Source of the DNA: Gammaproteobacteria bacterium
Lineage (GTDB): Bacteria; Pseudomonadota; Gammaproteobacteria; Pseudomonadales; Azotimanducaceae
Assembly: GCA_028821515.1 (NCBI GenBank)
Contig: JAPPGA010000003.1
Location: 1 to 38,236, forward strand
Direction: 5' to 3'
Length of the DNA: 38,236 bases
Below, piece by piece: positions 34,618-38,236 of the stretch (its first letter is position 1; every line of letters begins with the position of its first letter). The notes below the pieces were generated by a model, which was given only the letters and a program-made list of their open reading frames with translations, did no database searches and had not been told where the DNA came from. Position numbers and translations under genes: made by a program.

Positions 34618-36681
34618 ATGATGACCGCGAACGTCGATCTCGCCAATCCGGACCTGTACATCAATCGGGAGATCTCCTTTCTCCAGTTCAACCGGCGCGT
34701 GCTGGAGCAGGCGAAGAACGCCGATGTGCCGCTCCTGGAACGGCTCCGTTTCCTCTGCATCACGAGTTCTAACCTGGACGAGTTTTTCGAGATCCGGGTG
34801 GCGGGCCTGAAGCAGCGGAACGCGCTCGGTTCCACGCAGCGCGGCCCGGACAACCTGACGCCCGCGGAACAGTTGCGGGCAATCTCGGCGGAAGCGCACG
34901 ACCTGGTGGCCGAGCAGTACCGCGTGCTCAACGACATCCTGTTCCCGGTCCTGGAACAGGAGGGCGTCCGGTTCCTCGGGAGCGAGCGGTGGGACAAGAA
35001 GCAGAATCGGTGGCTGAAGCGATACTTCAACTACGAACTGGAGCCTATCCTCACGCCTATCGGGCTCGACCCGGCGCATCCGTTTCCGCGCCTCCTGAAC
35101 AAGAACCTGACCTTCATCGTCACCCTGGAGGGCAAGGACGCGTTCGGACGCAGCAGCGGCATGGCGGTCCTGCAGGCGCCGCGGGCCTTGCCGAGGGTCG
35201 TGCGCCTGCCGGAGAGCGACGGCACGACCATATACGAACTGGTGTTCCTGTCTTCGATCATCCACGCCTATGTGGACGAACTGTTCTCGGGCATGCGGGT
35301 GACCGGCTGCTACCAGTTCCGGGTGACGCGCAACAGCGATCTGTTCGTGGACGAGGAGGAGGTGGACGACCTCCTGCGGGCCGTCGAGGGCGAACTGCTC
35401 TCGCGCCGGTTCGGGGACGCGGTGCGCCTGGAACTGGACGAGGACTGCCCGGCCGATGTCGCGCACTTCCTGCAGATGCAGTTCAACCTCGGCGACGACG
35501 ACGTATACCGGTGCGACGGCCCGGTGAACCTCATGCGGCTCAATACGATACCGGACGAGGTTGCGCGTCCGGACCTCAAGTACGCAGGCTTCACTCCGCA
35601 GACGCTGAGCCGCATCCAGCGCGCCTCCGACCTGTTTTCGGCCATTCGCGAGGGAGACATCCTGCTGCATCACCCGTTCGACTCGTTCCTCCCGGTCATC
35701 GATTTTCTTCGTCAGGCGGCTTCGGACCCGGCGGTGCTGTCGATCCGCCAGACGCTGTACCGCACGGGTGCCGACTCGGCGGTTGTGAGCGCGCTGATCG
35801 AAGCGGCGCGCAACGGCAAGGAGGTCCTGGTAGTCATTGAACTGCGCGCCCGTTTTGACGAGGCGGCGAACATCGAACTTGCCACCAGCCTGCAGGAAGT
35901 GGGGGCGCAGGTTGTCTACGGGGTCGTCGGATTCAAGACGCACGCCAAGATGTCCATGGTGATTCGCCGCGAGGGCAAGCGCCTGGCGCGGTACGTCCAC
36001 CTCGGAACGGGCAACTACCACATGCGCACGGCGCGGCTCTATACGGACTACGGGCTGTTCACCTGCGATCCCAAGATCACCGAGGATGTGCAACGCGTAT
36101 TCAAGCAGCTCACAACGATGGGCAGCGCCGGCAAGCTCAAGAAAATGCTGCAGGCGCCGTTCACCCTGCAAAGCACGATGCATCGCCATATCGAGAACGA
36201 GATTGCGACTGCCGAGGCGGGCCGTCCGTCCCGGGTTATCGCGAAGATGAACGCATTGATCGATCCCGAGACGATTCGAGTTCTTTACCGGGCCTCACAG
36301 GCGGGGGTCAAGGTGGACCTCATCGTACGCGGGCTCTGTGCCCTTCGGCCGGGGGTCAAGGGCGTTTCGGAGAACATCCGCGTGATTTCGGTGATCGGCC
36401 GGTTCCTTGAGCACACGCGCGTATTCTATTTCCACAACGACGGTGATCCGCTCGTGTACATCTCCAGCGCGGACTGGATGCAGAGGAACTTCGTGGACCG
36501 TGTCGAGACGTGCGTTCCGATCGAGGACAGGGGATTGCGTGATCGGCTGATGGACGACGTGCAGCTATACCTCGACGATACCGCCGCCTGGGAACTCAAG
36601 CCAGAGGGAGGTTACGAGCGCCGCAAGACGGGAGGCAAGCCGCTCATCGCCCAGGAACAGTTGCTGGAAACGGCGCGGTAG
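34618..36681 (+). CDS. ppk1: Polyphosphate kinase 1
   Basis: The product is 687 aa, the standard length of bacterial Ppk1. The four-domain layout is intact. The N-domain has LYINREISFLQFNRRVLEQA (13-32) and ITSSNLDEFFEIRVAG. The head domain follows, then two phospholipase-D-like catalytic domains. The autophosphorylated histidine is in FKTHAKM (His442, E. coli His435 position), followed by HLGTGNYHMRTARLY; the second catalytic histidine is in RVFYFHNDGDP. It reversibly makes polyphosphate from ATP at the membrane. The start is ATG 34618 or the adjacent 34621. TGGTATCTT at 34604-34612 resembles an extended -10 but lies very close to the start. It converges with the exopolyphosphatase gene, a common pairing. 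Confidence 0.96.
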   Translation: MMTANVDLANPDLYINREISFLQFNRRVLEQAKNADVPLLERLRFLCITSSNLDEFFEIRVAGLKQRNALGSTQRGPDNLTPAEQLRAISAEAHDLVAEQYRVLNDILFPVLEQEGVRFLGSERWDKKQNRWLKRYFNYELEPILTPIGLDPAHPFPRLLNKNLTFIVTLEGKDAFGRSSGMAVLQAPRALPRVVRLPESDGTTIYELVFLSSIIHAYVDELFSGMRVTGCYQFRVTRNSDLFVDEEEVDDLLRAVEGELLSRRFGDAVRLELDEDCPADVAHFLQMQFNLGDDDVYRCDGPVNLMRLNTIPDEVARPDLKYAGFTPQTLSRIQRASDLFSAIREGDILLHHPFDSFLPVIDFLRQAASDPAVLSIRQTLYRTGADSAVVSALIEAARNGKEVLVVIELRARFDEAANIELATSLQEVGAQVVYGVVGFKTHAKMSMVIRREGKRLARYVHLGTGNYHMRTARLYTDYGLFTCDPKITEDVQRVFKQLTTMGSAGKLKKMLQAPFTLQSTMHRHIENEIATAEAGRPSRVIAKMNALIDPETIRVLYRASQAGVKVDLIVRGLCALRPGVKGVSENIRVISVIGRFLEHTRVFYFHNDGDPLVYISSADWMQRNFVDRVETCVPIEDRGLRDRLMDDVQLYLDDTAAWELKPEGGYERRKTGGKPLIAQEQLLETAR

Positions 36682-36741
36682 CCCTCCTGGCGGGTATCCC
36701 CCCGTTTTCGTGGTCCGCCTGTTCGGGTTGCCGGCCTCGCC

Positions 36742-38187
36742 CTATCGTTTCGGAACCGTCAGGCGGATGGGCGACCACTCCAGGTACTCCGCCTCCTGTT
36801 CCAGGTCGAGCTGGGTCAGCGGATGCTGGCTGATCCAGTTCCTCGGAAAAGACAGCCGGATGAAGTCGTCTTCGGCACGGACTTCGAAGGGCGGCAGCGC
36901 CATTTCCGATCGGCTGCGGTGCAGTACAACGGCAGTCCGGAGCAGTACGCACAGCTTGGCGAGGTCGAGCGCATCGACGAATTCCTCGGCGGGGAACTTG
37001 CGCCGGTGCGCGCGCACCAGGAGCGACAGCCGGTGCTGCTCGGAACGCGAGAAACCCGGCATGTCCATGTTGTCCAGCAGGTAGCCGCCGTGCTTGTGGT
37101 ACTGGCTGTGGGCGATATCGAGTCCTATCTCGTGCAGCAGGGCGCTCCAGCGCAGCAATGGGACGACGTTGGGATCGAGATCGTCCCAGTAGGGCGCGAC
37201 GCGATCGAAAAGATCCTGTGCCGTCGCTGCGACCCGCGCGGCGTGGTCCGCGTCGACGTTAAAGCGGCGGGCGAGGTCGATCACCGTCTTCTCGCGGATG
37301 TCCTGGTCGTGGACTCTTCCGAGGACGTCGTGAAGCAGCCCTTCGCGCAAGGCGCCATTGGATGCGGCCAGGCTGCGGATGCCGAGGGCGTCGAACAGCG
37401 CGCGCAGTATGGCCACGCCGCCGGGAAAAACCGGGGCGCGTTGGCTGTCGACGCCGACGAAGTCAAAGTTGTCGACATGGCCGGTCTCGATCATCCGTTG
37501 GGTGACGTGATCCAGGCCTTCGGGCGTAATGTCCTTGCTACCGAGTTCCGCTTCGATGATGTCGTGCACGGCGATGATGGTGCCGGAAGCCCCGACGGCG
37601 TTGTCCCAGCCGTGGGCGAGAAAGATCCTTTCGACAATCTCGAATTCCTGCCGCGCGACGCGCTCGGCCGCCGCCATGCTGTCCGCGTCGACGCGGCCGC
37701 CCTCGAAGAACCTGTCGGAAATGTCCGCGCATCCGATGTACAGGCTTTCGGCGAGCTGCGGCTGGAAATGCTGCCCCAGGATCAGTTCGGTGCTGCCACC
37801 GCCTATGTCGATGACGAGGCGCGTGTCGTGGTTGTCTTCCAGCGAGTGCGATACACCGAGATAGATCAGCCTCGCTTCCTCCCGGCCGCTGATGACTTCC
37901 ACCTGGTGGCCCAGGATTTCCTCCGCGCGAGCGATGAACTGCAGGCTGTTGCGTGCCTTGCGCAGGGTGTTGGTTCCGACCACGCGCACGTTGCGCGCGG
38001 GAAGCAGCCGGAGGCGCTGGCTCAACCGCTCAAGGCATTCCAGCGCCCGGGCGATGGTCTTGGGATTGAGCATGTTGGCGGGGCCGAGACCCTCGGCCAG
38101 ACGAACCATTTCACGGTGCTTGTCGACCACCTGGAGGCGGTCGCCCCAATCAAGGGCGACGATGAGGTGAAAGCTGTTGGAACCTAG
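36742..38187 (-). pseudogene. ppx: Exopolyphosphatase (Ppx/GppA family), 5' end lost at the window edge
   Basis: The frame encodes the ASKHA phosphatase with SGREEARLIYLG, LVIDIGGGSTELILG and GASGTIIAVHDI. It also has the C-terminal HD-like domain (LLHEIGLDIAHSQYHKHGGYLLDN). Homology begins inside the first phosphate motif: from 38187 the minus strand reads LGSNSFHLIVALDWGDRLQ, where E. coli Ppx has AAVDLGSNSFHMVIA. The preceding aspartate and start codon are replaced by AT-rich DNA. The frame stays open to 38236 but offers no family-like N-terminus. A GTG at 38130 could start a 462-aa product lacking the motif, probably inactive. The alternatives are a real insertion or an assembly junction. 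If the latter, the gene is simply a partial copy of an intact ppx. Confidence 0.75.
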
Positions 38188-38236
38188 TGTACTGTCCCGT
38201 AAATAACTTCTATAATTGTGGGCGTGTTCAATTTGG
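38188..38236. mobile_element. Possible insertion-element end interrupting ppx
   Basis: From 38188 the DNA switches abruptly from GC-rich coding sequence to an AT-rich 49-base tail starting TGTACTGTCCCGTAAATAAC. The switch falls exactly where ppx homology stops (after CTAG at 38184-38187). A TGT-starting terminus suits several insertion-sequence families. I cannot name one, and neither transposase nor second end is in the window. Confidence 0.4.

Noticed and set aside
34477-36189. 570-codon minus-strand frame over ppk1
   Set aside because: Antisense to a complete polyphosphate kinase with all catalytic motifs; no support as a gene.

Overview
The window is a GC-rich (low-to-mid 60s percent by eye) bacterial segment with tightly packed genes. 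The PA0069-type radical SAM protein, the Ppk1/Ppx pair, the RND pump, the TPR-sulfotransferase and the TonB receptor with a 'VVTATKREESLQDVP' N-terminus fit an aerobic, probably marine or host-associated gammaproteobacterium. That placement is an inference from gene content. I saw no tRNA, rRNA, CRISPR array or complete transposon.

Region 1 (1-17.8 kb) is a large one-carbon/methylated-compound catabolism locus. At the left edge is a corrinoid protein (minus strand, cut by the window edge). Facing away from it are two dimethylglycine-dehydrogenase-like FAD/GcvT fusion genes (plus) and a secreted sialate-O-acetylesterase-like SGNH hydrolase (plus). Converging on these is a minus-strand run. In transcription order it holds a GbdR-like AraC regulator, a DmdA/GcvT-like demethylase, a methylenetetrahydrofolate-reductase/formyl-tetrahydrofolate-ligase fusion, an Fe(II)/2-oxoglutarate-type oxygenase, a third FAD/GcvT fusion and an MttB-family methyltransferase without an amber codon. 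The set would take methyl groups from a quaternary or tertiary amine (glycine betaine-like) to tetrahydrofolate, and recover formate plus ATP from the folate-bound carbon. A 15-base motif, GTCG-N5-CGAC-[CT]A, lies about 116-121 bases before both divergent gene sets and may be a shared operator.

Region 2 (17.9-26.5 kb) holds a large TonB-dependent receptor and a TPR-sulfotransferase (plus). A minus-strand operon converges on them: PdxA-family dehydrogenase, phytanoyl-CoA-dioxygenase-like oxygenase, second sulfotransferase, aspartyl/asparaginyl-hydroxylase-like protein. The last three are joined by stop/start overlaps. This looks like an uptake plus hydroxylation/sulfation system of unknown substrate.

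Region 3 (26.5-38.2 kb) is more housekeeping-like: a PA0069-family radical SAM gene behind a LexA-like box, a VOC-fold protein and a small unknown protein; an RND pump with its adaptor; an acyl-CoA dehydrogenase; a small membrane protein; and polyphosphate kinase facing exopolyphosphatase. The exopolyphosphatase reading frame loses its conserved N-terminus at 38187, where the composition turns AT-rich. This suggests a mobile-element end or an assembly break at the right edge.
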